From positions 186,001 through 250,000 of the forward strand of contig JAXGMA010000001.1 in assembly GCA_040768905.1 (NCBI GenBank): DNA of 64,000 bases. Reading direction: 5' to 3'. This stretch comes from SZUA-584 sp040768905 (GTDB lineage Bacteria > Bacillota > Clostridia > Christensenellales > SZUA-584). Under the pieces are notes generated by a model, which saw only the letters and a list, made by a program, of their open reading frames with translations, did not search any database and was not told where the DNA came from. Of this stretch, positions 1-8,023 are shown piece after piece. Each line of letters begins with the position of its first letter. Positions within the stretch are counted from its first letter, which is position 1. A program made the translations under genes and the position numbers.

Positions 1-584
1 AACAGGAAGCGCAGCGCTGCGGTATGTATCATGTCAGCCAGCGGTGGCTCGGCGGCATGCTGACCAACTTCAAAACCATACGCAGCCGTGTCAGAAGGCT
101 TGAGAAGATCGAGAGGATGGAAGAAAGCGGCGAGTTTGCGATGCTGCCCAAAAAGGAAGTCATCAAACTGCGCCACGAGCATGAAAAACTGCAAAGGAAT
201 CTTGGCGGCATCCGGGATATGAAAGAGCTTCCCGGGCTGCTGTTTATAGTGGACCCGCGCAAGGAGCGCATCGCGATCGCCGAAGCCAGAACGCTCGGCA
301 TACCGATCGTGGGCATCGTGGATACCAACTGCGATCCGGACGAGATCGATTATGTTATCCCCGGCAATGATGATGCGATCCGCGCGGTCAAACTTCTTGC
401 ATCTAAAATCGCAGATGCGTGCATCGAAGCACGCCAGGGCGAACAGTTCGCGCCCGAAGCCAGCGAGCCGGCAGCCAGCGAACCGGCAGCCAGCGAACCA
501 GTGGCCGTTGCAAATAAAGAGGGAGAACCTTCTTTGGACGATACTGAAACCGTCCCTGACAATGAAGAGATAGAAGAGGAATAG
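1..584 (+). CDS. rpsB: 30S ribosomal protein S2 (5' end cut by window)
   Basis: Ribosomal protein S2 of the small subunit. The reading frame is already open at the first bases of the window, and the residues before the first in-frame ATG (base 24) still match S2, so the true start lies upstream. S2 hallmarks visible are RWLGGMLTNFKTI near the visible start, the LPGLLFIVDPRKE block and the GIPIVGIVDTNCDP block. The tail is unusual: a short tandem repeat of Ala-Ser-Glu-Pro-Ala units (about bases 460-500) followed by an acidic end. The order rpsB-tsf-pyrH-frr is the standard bacterial arrangement. Identity is very secure; only the N-terminus is missing. Confidence 0.97.
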   Translation, partial: QEAQRCGMYHVSQRWLGGMLTNFKTIRSRVRRLEKIERMEESGEFAMLPKKEVIKLRHEHEKLQRNLGGIRDMKELPGLLFIVDPRKERIAIAEARTLGIPIVGIVDTNCDPDEIDYVIPGNDDAIRAVKLLASKIADACIEARQGEQFAPEASEPAASEPAASEPVAVANKEGEPSLDDTETVPDNEEIEEE

Positions 585-605
585 AACAAGGAGAGTGTTT
601 TCGAT

Positions 606-1535
606 ATGATTCAAGCGAGTGATGTAAAAGCCTTAAGAGAAAAAACAGGCGCAGGCATGATGGACTGCAAAAAGGCTTTGACCGAAACCAACGGTGATAT
701 AGAGGAAGCCATCAAGGTATTGCGTGAAAAGGGTCTCGCTTCGGCCGCCAAAAAAGCAGGGCGCATCGCAGCGGAAGGTATTGTGGACAGCGCGATCACC
801 AGCGGTGGCAAGGTTGGCGTGCTTGTGGAAGTCAACTGTGAGACGGATTTTGTGGCAAAGACACCCGGATACAAGGCCTTTGTGCATGAGGTGGCTGTGC
901 AGACAGCCAATTCAGCGCCAAAAGATGTGGATGCGTTGCTTGCGCAGCCTATGGGCTCGGGAACAGTCAATGATGCAGTCACCGAAAAAATTGCCGAGAT
1001 CGGCGAAAAAATATCCATCAGGCGTTTTGAGCGCTTTGAGATGGCAGCCGGGGCTGAAGGGCTGATCGAAAGCTATATCCACCTTGGCGGTAAAATCGGT
1101 GTACTTGTTGAAGCCGGCAGCGAGACGGCCGAAATAGCGAAAAGCCCTGAGTTTTTAACTTTCGTCAGGGATATTGCCATGCAAATCGCGGCGGCGAACC
1201 CTGCATACCTTGAGTCCTCTGATGTGCCGCAGAGCGTGATCGAAGGCGAAAAAGAGATACTGCGTGCACAGGCCATCGCCGAGGGCAAGCCCGAGAACAT
1301 CGCCCAGAAAATGGTGGAAGGACGCATACAAAAGTATTTCAAGGAAGTCTGCCTTCTTGAGCAGCCGTTTGTCAAAGATCAGGACATCACAATCAAGAAA
1401 CTCGTTGTGGATAAGAGCGCCGCATTTGGCTGTAAAGTCTCCATAAGGCGGTTTGTCCGGTTTGAGATGGGAGAAGGCCTCGAAAAAAGAGCAGACGATT
1501 TTGCGGAAGAGGTCATGAAGCAGACGCAGCAATAA
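606..1535 (+). CDS. tsf: Translation elongation factor Ts
   Basis: Guanine-nucleotide exchange factor that recycles EF-Tu-GDP in the cytoplasm. The N-terminal UBA-like region (residues 1-45, REKTGAGMMDCKKAL) is followed by the TDFV signature at residues 80-83, the core contact with EF-Tu. A second core subdomain (SYIHLGGKIGVLVE) follows, and the C-terminal part is KSAAFGCKVSIRRFVRFE. At 309 aa it is slightly longer than the E. coli protein. An AAGGAGAGTG ribosome site stands 5-10 bases before the ATG. It lies 21 bases behind rpsB, so the two are cotranscribed. An intrinsic terminator or attenuator follows. Confidence 0.97.
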   Translation: MIQASDVKALREKTGAGMMDCKKALTETNGDIEEAIKVLREKGLASAAKKAGRIAAEGIVDSAITSGGKVGVLVEVNCETDFVAKTPGYKAFVHEVAVQTANSAPKDVDALLAQPMGSGTVNDAVTEKIAEIGEKISIRRFERFEMAAGAEGLIESYIHLGGKIGVLVEAGSETAEIAKSPEFLTFVRDIAMQIAAANPAYLESSDVPQSVIEGEKEILRAQAIAEGKPENIAQKMVEGRIQKYFKEVCLLEQPFVKDQDITIKKLVVDKSAAFGCKVSIRRFVRFEMGEGLEKRADDFAEEVMKQTQQ

Positions 1536-1548
1536 TGTGAGCTTGTAA

Positions 1549-1581
1549 GGGGAGAGCCGCTGGGATGAGCTCTCCCTTTTT
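1549..1581 (+). terminator. Intrinsic terminator/attenuator between tsf and pyrH
   Basis: Stem GGGAGAGC (1550-1557) pairs with GCTCTCCC (1569-1576) around an 11-base loop and is followed by five T residues. It lies in the 84-base gap after tsf, so it probably separates or attenuates transcription from rpsB-tsf into pyrH. Confidence 0.75.
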
Positions 1582-1619
1582 CACAAGCCAATCATGCTTA
1601 TTTGGCTAAGGAGGCGGCT

Positions 1620-2348
1620 ATGCCCAAATACAAACGCATTGTACTCAAAATCAGCGGAGAAGCTCTCGCAGGCAACGGCCAGTCAGGTTTTGATTTTTCA
1701 ACGATCAACCGTGTGGCCGATCAGGTGATCGAGGTGGCACGGCTGGGTGTGGAAATTGGCATCATCGTGGGCGGCGGAAATATCTGGCGCGGCCGCAGAG
1801 GCATCGGTATGGACAGGACCACGGCCGATTATATGGGTATGCTTGCCACAGCCATCAATGCGCTGGCGATGCAGGATGCGCTTGAAAACAAGGGCATGCA
1901 GACGCGCGTTTTGACTGCTATAGAAATGCGGCAGATCGCCGAACCTTACATCCGCAGGCGCGCCATGCGGCACCTTGAAAAAGGGCGCGTCGTGATCTTT
2001 GCGTGCGGTACTGGCAACCCCTATTTTTCTACCGACACAGCAGCAGCGCTGCGTGCGGCCGAAATAGAGGCAGATCTTATCCTGCTGGCAAAAAACGTAG
2101 ACGGCGTCTATGACAGCGACCCCAAGGCCAATCCCAACGCCAAAAAGTTCGAGTTTATCAGCTATATGGATGTGATCAACAAAGGGTTGTCGGTGATGGA
2201 CACCACGGCCATTTCGCTTTGTATGGACAACAGCATACCCATCGTATGTTTCGGCCTTGATGAAAAGAATGGAATCAAACGCGTGGTGATGGGTGAGCAT
2301 ATCGGTACGCGGATCAATTCCAAAGATAACAATAACGACGGGAGGTAG
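1620..2348 (+). CDS. pyrH: UMP kinase
   Basis: Phosphorylates UMP to UDP in pyrimidine nucleotide synthesis; it is the hexameric bacterial type of the amino-acid-kinase fold. Visible motifs are YKRIVLKISGEAL at the N-terminus, the Gly-rich GGGNIWRG near residue 52, GTGNPYFSTDTAA, and AKNVDGVYDSDPK. An in-frame TTG exists 18 bases upstream, but an AAGGAGG ribosome site at 1608-1614 sits correctly for the ATG at 1620, giving 242 aa, the usual size. The next gene, frr, begins within a few bases of its stop. Confidence 0.96.
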   Translation: MPKYKRIVLKISGEALAGNGQSGFDFSTINRVADQVIEVARLGVEIGIIVGGGNIWRGRRGIGMDRTTADYMGMLATAINALAMQDALENKGMQTRVLTAIEMRQIAEPYIRRRAMRHLEKGRVVIFACGTGNPYFSTDTAAALRAAEIEADLILLAKNVDGVYDSDPKANPNAKKFEFISYMDVINKGLSVMDTTAISLCMDNSIPIVCFGLDEKNGIKRVVMGEHIGTRINSKDNNNDGR

Positions 2349-2354
2349 TATTTG

Positions 2355-2918
2355 ATGCGAATTGAGCATGAAGCGCTTGATAATGCAAAAGTCAAGATGG
2401 AAAAAACGATATCCGTTTTCAAGAAAGACCTGATGCATATCCGTGCGGGCAGGGCAAATCCGCAGCTGCTGGACGGGATCCTGGTAGACTACTACGGAAC
2501 GCCGACGCCTCTTGGGCAAGTGGGAAACATTTCGGCGCCTGAACCGCGCATGCTTGTGATATCTCTGTGGGATCCAAAAATGATACCGGACGTGGAAAAA
2601 GCGATCCAAAAGTCCAACCTTGGCATCAATCCTGCCAATGACGGTAAGCTGATTCGTCTGGTGGTTCCGGAATTGACAGAGGAACGGCGTGCAGAGCTGG
2701 CAAAGACCATCCGCAAAAAGGGCGAGGATGCAAAAGTGGCTGTCCGCTCGATCCGGCGGGATGCCAATGAGGCTTTCAAAAAGAGCAAAAAGGCAAGCGA
2801 TATCACTGAGGACGATTTTTTAATACTAGAAGATGAGGTCCAAAAGCAGACCAACGAAGCGACCAAGGCAATAGATGAGATCGTCAAAGAAAAAGAAGAG
2901 GAAATCATGTCGGTATGA
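2355..2918 (+). CDS. frr: Ribosome recycling factor
   Basis: Splits post-termination ribosomes together with EF-G. The protein is about 187 aa, the normal length, with the family blocks RAGRANPQLLDGI, YYGTPTPLGQVGN and the helical end VRSIRRDANEAFKK. The ATG at 2355 is preferred over the TTG just before it because GGAGG at 2341-2345, inside the end of pyrH, is at the correct spacing. Its TGA stop overlaps the ATG of the next small gene, indicating translational coupling. Confidence 0.96.
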   Translation: MRIEHEALDNAKVKMEKTISVFKKDLMHIRAGRANPQLLDGILVDYYGTPTPLGQVGNISAPEPRMLVISLWDPKMIPDVEKAIQKSNLGINPANDGKLIRLVVPELTEERRAELAKTIRKKGEDAKVAVRSIRRDANEAFKKSKKASDITEDDFLILEDEVQKQTNEATKAIDEIVKEKEEEIMSV

Positions 2919-3115
2919 TGCCTTGCGTGATCGGCCTTTGTGCAAACGCTGCGCAGGCAGAGCTTGAAAGGCTTGGATTTTCTGTGCGGTGTGTGTTTTA
3001 TGTGTCGCGCCGCGGCATTTCAGGCGCTGACTCCTCAAGGGTTATACGACAGCGCATGATTGGCAACAATAGTATAGAAATCACTGTGTCTCATTTCAAA
3101 ACGCAGGCCGGTTAG
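2915..3115 (+). CDS. Small PASTA-domain-like protein
   Basis: A 66-residue protein whose start overlaps the frr stop (ATGA). The pattern matches a single PASTA fold: Ala/Leu-rich first helix (AELERLGFSV), a middle strand ending SSRVIRQ, and a final strand IEITVSHF. PASTA domains normally occur as repeats outside the membrane in Ser/Thr kinases (PknB/PrkC) and penicillin-binding proteins. Here there is no signal peptide, membrane segment or partner domain. The position between frr and uppS suggests expression with the translation/cell-wall operon. I infer the fold by eye only; the role is unknown. Confidence 0.6.
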   Translation: MMPCVIGLCANAAQAELERLGFSVRCVFYVSRRGISGADSSRVIRQRMIGNNSIEITVSHFKTQAG

Positions 3116-3125
3116 GGGTGTCGTT

Positions 3126-3893
3126 TTGGGCATACTATCTGATATCATTTTTGGCAGAAGAGGTAAAACCAAGAACATTAACAGCCGTGTTGAACATGAA
3201 CGGCTGCCCCGCCATGTCGCCGTTATTATGGACGGCAACGGGCGTTGGGCGCGCCAAAAAGGCCTGCCGCGTTCCGCGGGACATCGCGCAGGCGTGGAAC
3301 GTGTGCGTACGATCATCAAAATGAGTTCCGATATCGGCATACGCCATTTGACGCTGTTCGCGTTCTCTACGGAAAACTGGAAGCGCCCTGCCGAAGAAGT
3401 CGGTGTGCTTATGAAGCTGCTTCTTGAGTATCTCGTGCAGGAGCTTGCAGAGCTGCATCAGAAAAATGTACGTATAAAAACTCTTGGCGATTTATCAAAA
3501 CTGCCCGCCGCTGTGGCCGCAGAGGTGCACCGTGCTATCGAAACCACGAAAGACAACACAGGGCTTACCGTCAATATGGCGATCAACTACGGTGCGCGGC
3601 AGGAGATTTTAGAAGCTGTGAAAAAAGCGATCATTATGGGCCGCGGTGCCAGTGAGATAGATGAGCAATACTTCGCCTCTTTGCTGGAAACGGCAGCGCA
3701 GCCGGATCCTGATCTGCTGATTCGCACGAGCGGAGAAATGCGGATCAGTAATTTTCTGCTTTATCAGCTTGCATATGCCGAGCTTTACTTCACGGAAACG
3801 CTCTGGCCTGATTTTGACGAAGCACAGTATGATAAGGCGCTTGAATGTTTTGCAAAAAGGAACCGCCGCTATGGCGGTTTGGGAGGTAACTGA
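3126..3893 (+). CDS. uppS: Isoprenyl transferase (undecaprenyl diphosphate synthase)
   Basis: Condenses isopentenyl diphosphate onto farnesyl diphosphate to make the C55 carrier lipid for cell-wall synthesis. The cis-prenyltransferase motifs are complete: MDGNGRWA at residues 35-42, the SAGHRAG stretch, AFSTENWKRP, and DLLIRTSGEMRISNF near the C-terminus. The start is TTG, with GGGG about 8 bases upstream. The 255-aa length is normal. It is followed directly by cdsA, dxr, rseP and ispG, giving a membrane-lipid/isoprenoid block. Confidence 0.96.
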   Translation: MGILSDIIFGRRGKTKNINSRVEHERLPRHVAVIMDGNGRWARQKGLPRSAGHRAGVERVRTIIKMSSDIGIRHLTLFAFSTENWKRPAEEVGVLMKLLLEYLVQELAELHQKNVRIKTLGDLSKLPAAVAAEVHRAIETTKDNTGLTVNMAINYGARQEILEAVKKAIIMGRGASEIDEQYFASLLETAAQPDPDLLIRTSGEMRISNFLLYQLAYAELYFTETLWPDFDEAQYDKALECFAKRNRRYGGLGGN

Positions 3894-4700
3894 TTGGCCA
3901 AACGGATACTTTATGCGATACCGGCGCTTGCATTACTGTTTACCGTTATTTATCTGCACGGGCTTTATGCAAAGGTCGCCGTGGCACTCACGGCCGTGAT
4001 TTGCATGCATGAGATCATGCGGGCCTGTGCAGCGGTTGCGCGCCCTTTGCGCGGTATTGGCTTTGCTTATGCCGCTTTGATATACCCCGCATTCGAATTT
4101 GCAGGCGGTTTTATGGGCACTGCGCTGCTCACGGTGCTTGGCATGATAGCTGTGCTTATGGCGCTGGTGGTGACAAAAAGAGACGCCGCAGACGGTTTGC
4201 TCACAGCCCTGTCCATGATGTACCCGGGGCTGTTTTTTGTGTTTATAATCGCACTGCTTGCATCACCGCCGCCTGATGTATCCCGGTTTTTGCTGATCAT
4301 TGCGTTTGGCGCGGCGGTTGTGACGGATACCTTTGCTTACTTGACGGGCATATTGTTTGGCAGGCACAAACTTCTGCCTGCGGTCAGCCCTAAAAAAACA
4401 GTGGAAGGCGCGGCAGGCGGGCTGCTCTTCGGCGCAGGCGCCGTGACGGTCTTTGGGCTTGTGCTCACTGAACCTTTCGGTGTCCGGCCGATTCCATTGC
4501 TGTGGTATGCGCTCTTAGGTGCGGTGCTGAGCATACTGTCGCAATTCGGAGACCTCGCCGCATCATACATAAAACGCAGGTTTGGCATCAAAGATTTTGG
4601 AAGGTTGATGGGCGAACACGGGGGCGCGATGGACAGGCTTGACAGTGTGCTTTTTATCTGCCCTGCCGTTTTTGCCTTTTATTTATTGTTTGCAGCGTAA
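3894..4700 (+). CDS. cdsA: Phosphatidate cytidylyltransferase
   Basis: Integral membrane enzyme that makes CDP-diacylglycerol from phosphatidate and CTP. The 268-aa protein has about seven to eight hydrophobic segments. The family signature lies near the C-terminus: SYIKRRFGIKDFG followed by GEHGGAMDRLDS, with the conserved Lys, Asp, His-Gly-Gly and Asp-Arg-x-Asp residues. The start is TTG directly after the uppS stop, with a GGGAGG site. The gene is translationally coupled to uppS. Confidence 0.95.
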   Translation: MAKRILYAIPALALLFTVIYLHGLYAKVAVALTAVICMHEIMRACAAVARPLRGIGFAYAALIYPAFEFAGGFMGTALLTVLGMIAVLMALVVTKRDAADGLLTALSMMYPGLFFVFIIALLASPPPDVSRFLLIIAFGAAVVTDTFAYLTGILFGRHKLLPAVSPKKTVEGAAGGLLFGAGAVTVFGLVLTEPFGVRPIPLLWYALLGAVLSILSQFGDLAASYIKRRFGIKDFGRLMGEHGGAMDRLDSVLFICPAVFAFYLLFAA

Positions 4701-4715
4701 AGGATTATATCACAG

Positions 4716-5858
4716 ATGAAAAAAATCGCCATACTCGGAGCCACCGGTTCAATAGGCCGACAGGCGCTCGACATCATAGAAAAATTTCCGGAAAAGTTTT
4801 GTGTGACAGCGCTGACGGCGCACGCAAACGGTGACGAACTGCTGCGGCTTGCAAAAAAGTTTGGTGCGGGTTATATCGGGCTCACAGGATGCGGCGGCAG
4901 CAAAGAGTTTGCAAGCAAGGTGCCCGCGCATATCCGCGTTGGTTTCGGGTTGCAGGGGCTCTTGGAATCGTGCAGCGAGGGCAGCCCCGATATCGTGCTT
5001 ATTGCCGTTGTGGGGATTGCCGGTTTGCCGCCGTTGATCGAATCGCTTGACCGCGGTACAAAAGTTGCGCTTGCCAATAAAGAATCGCTGGTGTGCGGCG
5101 GGCACATCGTTCGGCAAAAGCAGGCGGCCTCAAAAGCAGAGATATTTCCGGTGGACAGCGAACTTTGCGCGATTTACCAATGCCTCGGCGGCATGAATAC
5201 AAAAGGTCTGTCACGTTTGATCCTCACGGCTTCGGGCGGTCCGTTCTTTGACTGGCCTGCAAAGAAGATACAAAACGCGACTGTTGAGCAGGCGCTCCGC
5301 CATCCCAACTGGCGCATGGGCAAAAAAATAACGGTGGACTGTGCCACATACATGAACAAGGGGCTTGAGATCATCGAATCGCGCTGGCTTTTTGATGTGC
5401 CGCATGAGAAGATCGACGTCGTCGTGCACCGCCAGAGCATCATCCATTCAATGATAGAATACAACGACGGTGCAGTGATCGCGCAGCTTGGGCCGACAGA
5501 TATGCGGCAGGCGATACAGTATGCGTTCGGGCATCCAAAACGGCTCAGCAGCGTTGTCGGCCGGCTTAATTTCCCCAAAATACGGCAGCTGACTTTTGAT
5601 GAGCCTGATCTTAAAAAATTCCCGTGTCTTAAGCACGCCAAGGATGCGCTTGCAGCAGGCGGGGCCATGCCGCTGATCATGAACGCCGCAAACGAGGCGG
5701 CCGTTGAGCTTTTCCTGGAAAGAAAGATTCCTTTTGGCGGCATTGAAAGGCTTGTTTGCGCTGCGATGGACAGGTTTGCACATTTGAAGGGCGAGACTTT
5801 GCTGGAGATCTACAATACAGACAAAGAAGTCAAAAATTACGTTTACAAAAGTTTATAA
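4716..5858 (+). CDS. dxr: 1-deoxy-D-xylulose 5-phosphate reductoisomerase
   Basis: Converts DXP to 2-C-methyl-D-erythritol 4-phosphate, the second step of the MEP isoprenoid pathway. Residues 8-14 (GATGSIG) form the NADPH-binding turn. LANKESLV and PVDSELCAIYQCL carry catalytic and metal-binding residues, and the HPNWRMGKKITVD and NKGLEIIE blocks follow. The length of 380 aa is normal. The GGATTA ribosome site is weak. With ispG two genes downstream, the organism uses the MEP route. Confidence 0.97.
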   Translation: MKKIAILGATGSIGRQALDIIEKFPEKFCVTALTAHANGDELLRLAKKFGAGYIGLTGCGGSKEFASKVPAHIRVGFGLQGLLESCSEGSPDIVLIAVVGIAGLPPLIESLDRGTKVALANKESLVCGGHIVRQKQAASKAEIFPVDSELCAIYQCLGGMNTKGLSRLILTASGGPFFDWPAKKIQNATVEQALRHPNWRMGKKITVDCATYMNKGLEIIESRWLFDVPHEKIDVVVHRQSIIHSMIEYNDGAVIAQLGPTDMRQAIQYAFGHPKRLSSVVGRLNFPKIRQLTFDEPDLKKFPCLKHAKDALAAGGAMPLIMNAANEAAVELFLERKIPFGGIERLVCAAMDRFAHLKGETLLEIYNTDKEVKNYVYKSL

Positions 5859-5925
5859 AAGCTGTACGAATTTTGACGCAGGATCTATGATATAATGAAA
5901 ATATAGAAAAAGCAGGAGGAGCGGA

Positions 5926-6957
5926 TTGGATACTATTGCGGCAATAATCAGCCTGGTCGGCGCCCTGCTCGTTATTGCCATTATCATTCTGGTGCATGAG
6001 CTCGGGCATTTTCTGATCGGGCGCGCATGCAAAATAAAAATCGTTGAATTCGGGATAGGTTTTGGCCCCAAGATCAAAAAATGGGTCAAAAACGGCATCA
6101 CGTATTCTGTCAGGTGGATACTGCTGGGCGGGTTTACCAAGTTTTACGGCGAAGACCAGGAACTTGGAGATAATCAGGCGTTCAACAATCAGCCTGCGGG
6201 GCGTCGCGCGCTCACCATAGCGGCAGGGCCTGTTTTCAATATCGCATTTGCGCTGCTGCTCGTAGTGATCGTGCTGTGCGCGTTTGGCGACTATGCGCCC
6301 GTCGTCGGCGAGGTCTGGGAGGACAGCCCAGCACAGGAAGCCGGCCTTCAGCCGGGAGACGTGATACTCTCCATGAACGGCGTGGAGATGGATTTTGCTA
6401 TGGAGATAGATGGGGCAAAACGCGCAGCGGACAATGTGATAATGCCCATCACAGTGCAGCGCGGCTCAGAAATCCTTTCCTATGAGATCCCTTACCGCTA
6501 CGTCGAGGAGAGCAACTCATATTTGATCGGGATCGGCATCGGGGGCCAGAGGTTGACATTTAGCATCTTTGAGGCCATTGCGCTTTCGTTCAAGTGGATG
6601 TTTCTTGTCGTCAAAGAGACGCTGCTGGCCATCTTTGGGTTATTTGCCGGCAGAGGCACCGAAAATGTGATGGGCGTGGTGGGTATGGTCGACGTCATCG
6701 CGACGGCCTTGCGCAGCAGCCTCGAATATGTACTGCGGCTCGGTGTGGCCATCAGCGTGAGCCTTGCCATTTTCAACCTGCTGCCGTTGCCGGCGCTTGA
6801 CGGCGGGAGGCTCGTTTTCATCGGCATCGAAAAGGTATTCCGTAAGCCTGTGCCGCGCAATGTGGAGGGGATCATACATCTTATCGGCTTTGCGCTGTTC
6901 ATTGTTTTATTTTTCGTCATATCCTTTGGCGATCTGAAGAAAATTTTTGGCGGCTAG
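5926..6957 (+). CDS. rseP: RIP metalloprotease RseP/RasP (M50 family)
   Basis: Intramembrane site-2 zinc protease that cleaves anti-sigma factors and leftover signal peptides. HELGH at residues 24-28 in the first membrane segment supplies two zinc ligands. A PDZ domain covers about residues 115-200 (EDSPAQEAGLQPGDVI), and the third ligand region NLLPLPALDGG is near residue 285-295. The start is TTG with AGGAGG 7 bases upstream. A TATAAT at 5891-5896 precedes it, but no good -35 box is at the right distance. The 343-aa length is typical. Confidence 0.95.
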   Translation: MDTIAAIISLVGALLVIAIIILVHELGHFLIGRACKIKIVEFGIGFGPKIKKWVKNGITYSVRWILLGGFTKFYGEDQELGDNQAFNNQPAGRRALTIAAGPVFNIAFALLLVVIVLCAFGDYAPVVGEVWEDSPAQEAGLQPGDVILSMNGVEMDFAMEIDGAKRAADNVIMPITVQRGSEILSYEIPYRYVEESNSYLIGIGIGGQRLTFSIFEAIALSFKWMFLVVKETLLAIFGLFAGRGTENVMGVVGMVDVIATALRSSLEYVLRLGVAISVSLAIFNLLPLPALDGGRLVFIGIEKVFRKPVPRNVEGIIHLIGFALFIVLFFVISFGDLKKIFGG

Positions 6958-6961
6958 TGCG

Positions 6962-8011
6962 ATGGCAGGGCAAACGCGGCACGTACGTATCGGCAATACT
7001 GCGATAGGCGGGGGCAACCCTGTGCTGATACAGTCGATGACGAATACGGACACAGCAGATGTACAGGCCACGCTTTCGCAGATAGAGCGGCTGTGCTCAG
7101 CCGGCTGCGAAGCGGTGCGGTGTGCATTTTACAGCAAAGAGTGCGCGCCCGCTTTTAAAGAGATCAAAAAACATATGCGCGTCCCGCTGATCGCGGACGT
7201 GCATTTTGATGCTTCTCTGGCTGTACTGGCTATGGAAAACGGTGCAGACAAGGTGCGCGTTAATCCGGGCAACCTGCGCGGGGAATCAGCGCTTGAGACG
7301 GTTGTGGCGTGCGCGAAGGCTTGCAGCGCGGCGCTGCGCATCGGCGTGAATGCGGGGTCATTGGAACCGCGGCTGCTTAAAGAGCATGGTGCGCCCACGC
7401 CGCAGGCACTTGCGCAAAGCGCAGCTGAAGCAGTGCGCATCGTATATGATATGGGGTTTTATGATGTCGCCGTCTCCATCAAAGCTTCGTCAGTGCCGGT
7501 CACCGTGCAGGCCTGCCGGTTGTTTTCTGCGCAAAACGAAGCCCCCATGCACATCGGCATTACCGAGGCGGGCACATATGAAAACGCGATCGTCAAATCG
7601 GCAGTGGGGCTGGGCGCGCTGCTGCTTGACGGAATCGGCGATACTGTGCGCGTGTCTATCACGGGAGACCCTGTGCAGGAGGTTGACGCCGCGCGAAGGA
7701 TATTGCAGAGCGCAGGAGCAAGGAAGTTTTATCCCGAAGTGATCAGCTGCCCGACTTGCGCGCGCACACAGATAGATGTCACAGAGCTTGCACACCGCGT
7801 GCAGCAGATACTCAGTGAAAAGCAGAAACCCATTACAGCTGCCGTGATGGGATGTGTCGTCAACGGGCCGGGAGAAGCCAAACATGCAGACATAGGTATT
7901 GCGGGCGGCGGCAATAAAGCGGCGCTTTTTGCAAAGGGCACACTTATAGGCACTTATAGTGAGAAGAGCATCTTAGAAGTTTTTTCAAGATATATTGACA
8001 GGCATTTTTAA
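6962..8011 (+). CDS. ispG: 4-hydroxy-3-methylbut-2-enyl diphosphate synthase (flavodoxin/ferredoxin)
   Basis: GcpE, the [4Fe-4S] enzyme that forms HMBPP in the MEP pathway. The N-terminal TIM-barrel begins NPVLIQSMTNTDT. The cluster-binding C-terminal domain has SCPTCARTQ and MGCVVNGPGEAKHADIG, which together carry the three expected Cys ligands. The open frame starts with a TTG inside rseP, but the ATG at 6962 gives the usual N-terminus, 349 aa. No clear ribosome site is seen, so coupling to rseP is likely. This is the short two-domain form. Confidence 0.95.
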   Translation: MAGQTRHVRIGNTAIGGGNPVLIQSMTNTDTADVQATLSQIERLCSAGCEAVRCAFYSKECAPAFKEIKKHMRVPLIADVHFDASLAVLAMENGADKVRVNPGNLRGESALETVVACAKACSAALRIGVNAGSLEPRLLKEHGAPTPQALAQSAAEAVRIVYDMGFYDVAVSIKASSVPVTVQACRLFSAQNEAPMHIGITEAGTYENAIVKSAVGLGALLLDGIGDTVRVSITGDPVQEVDAARRILQSAGARKFYPEVISCPTCARTQIDVTELAHRVQQILSEKQKPITAAVMGCVVNGPGEAKHADIGIAGGGNKAALFAKGTLIGTYSEKSILEVFSRYIDRHF

Positions 8012-8023
8012 AAGGGGGCAAAG

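Noticed and set aside
1698..2609. Open frame of about 300 codons on the minus strand across pyrH/frr
   Set aside because: It is antisense to two clear housekeeping genes, with His/Arg-rich low-sense protein and no ribosome site.
5859..5925. TTGACG followed by TATAAT before rseP as a promoter
   Set aside because: Only 12 bases separate the two boxes, too short for a sigma-A promoter; only the TATAAT is noted.
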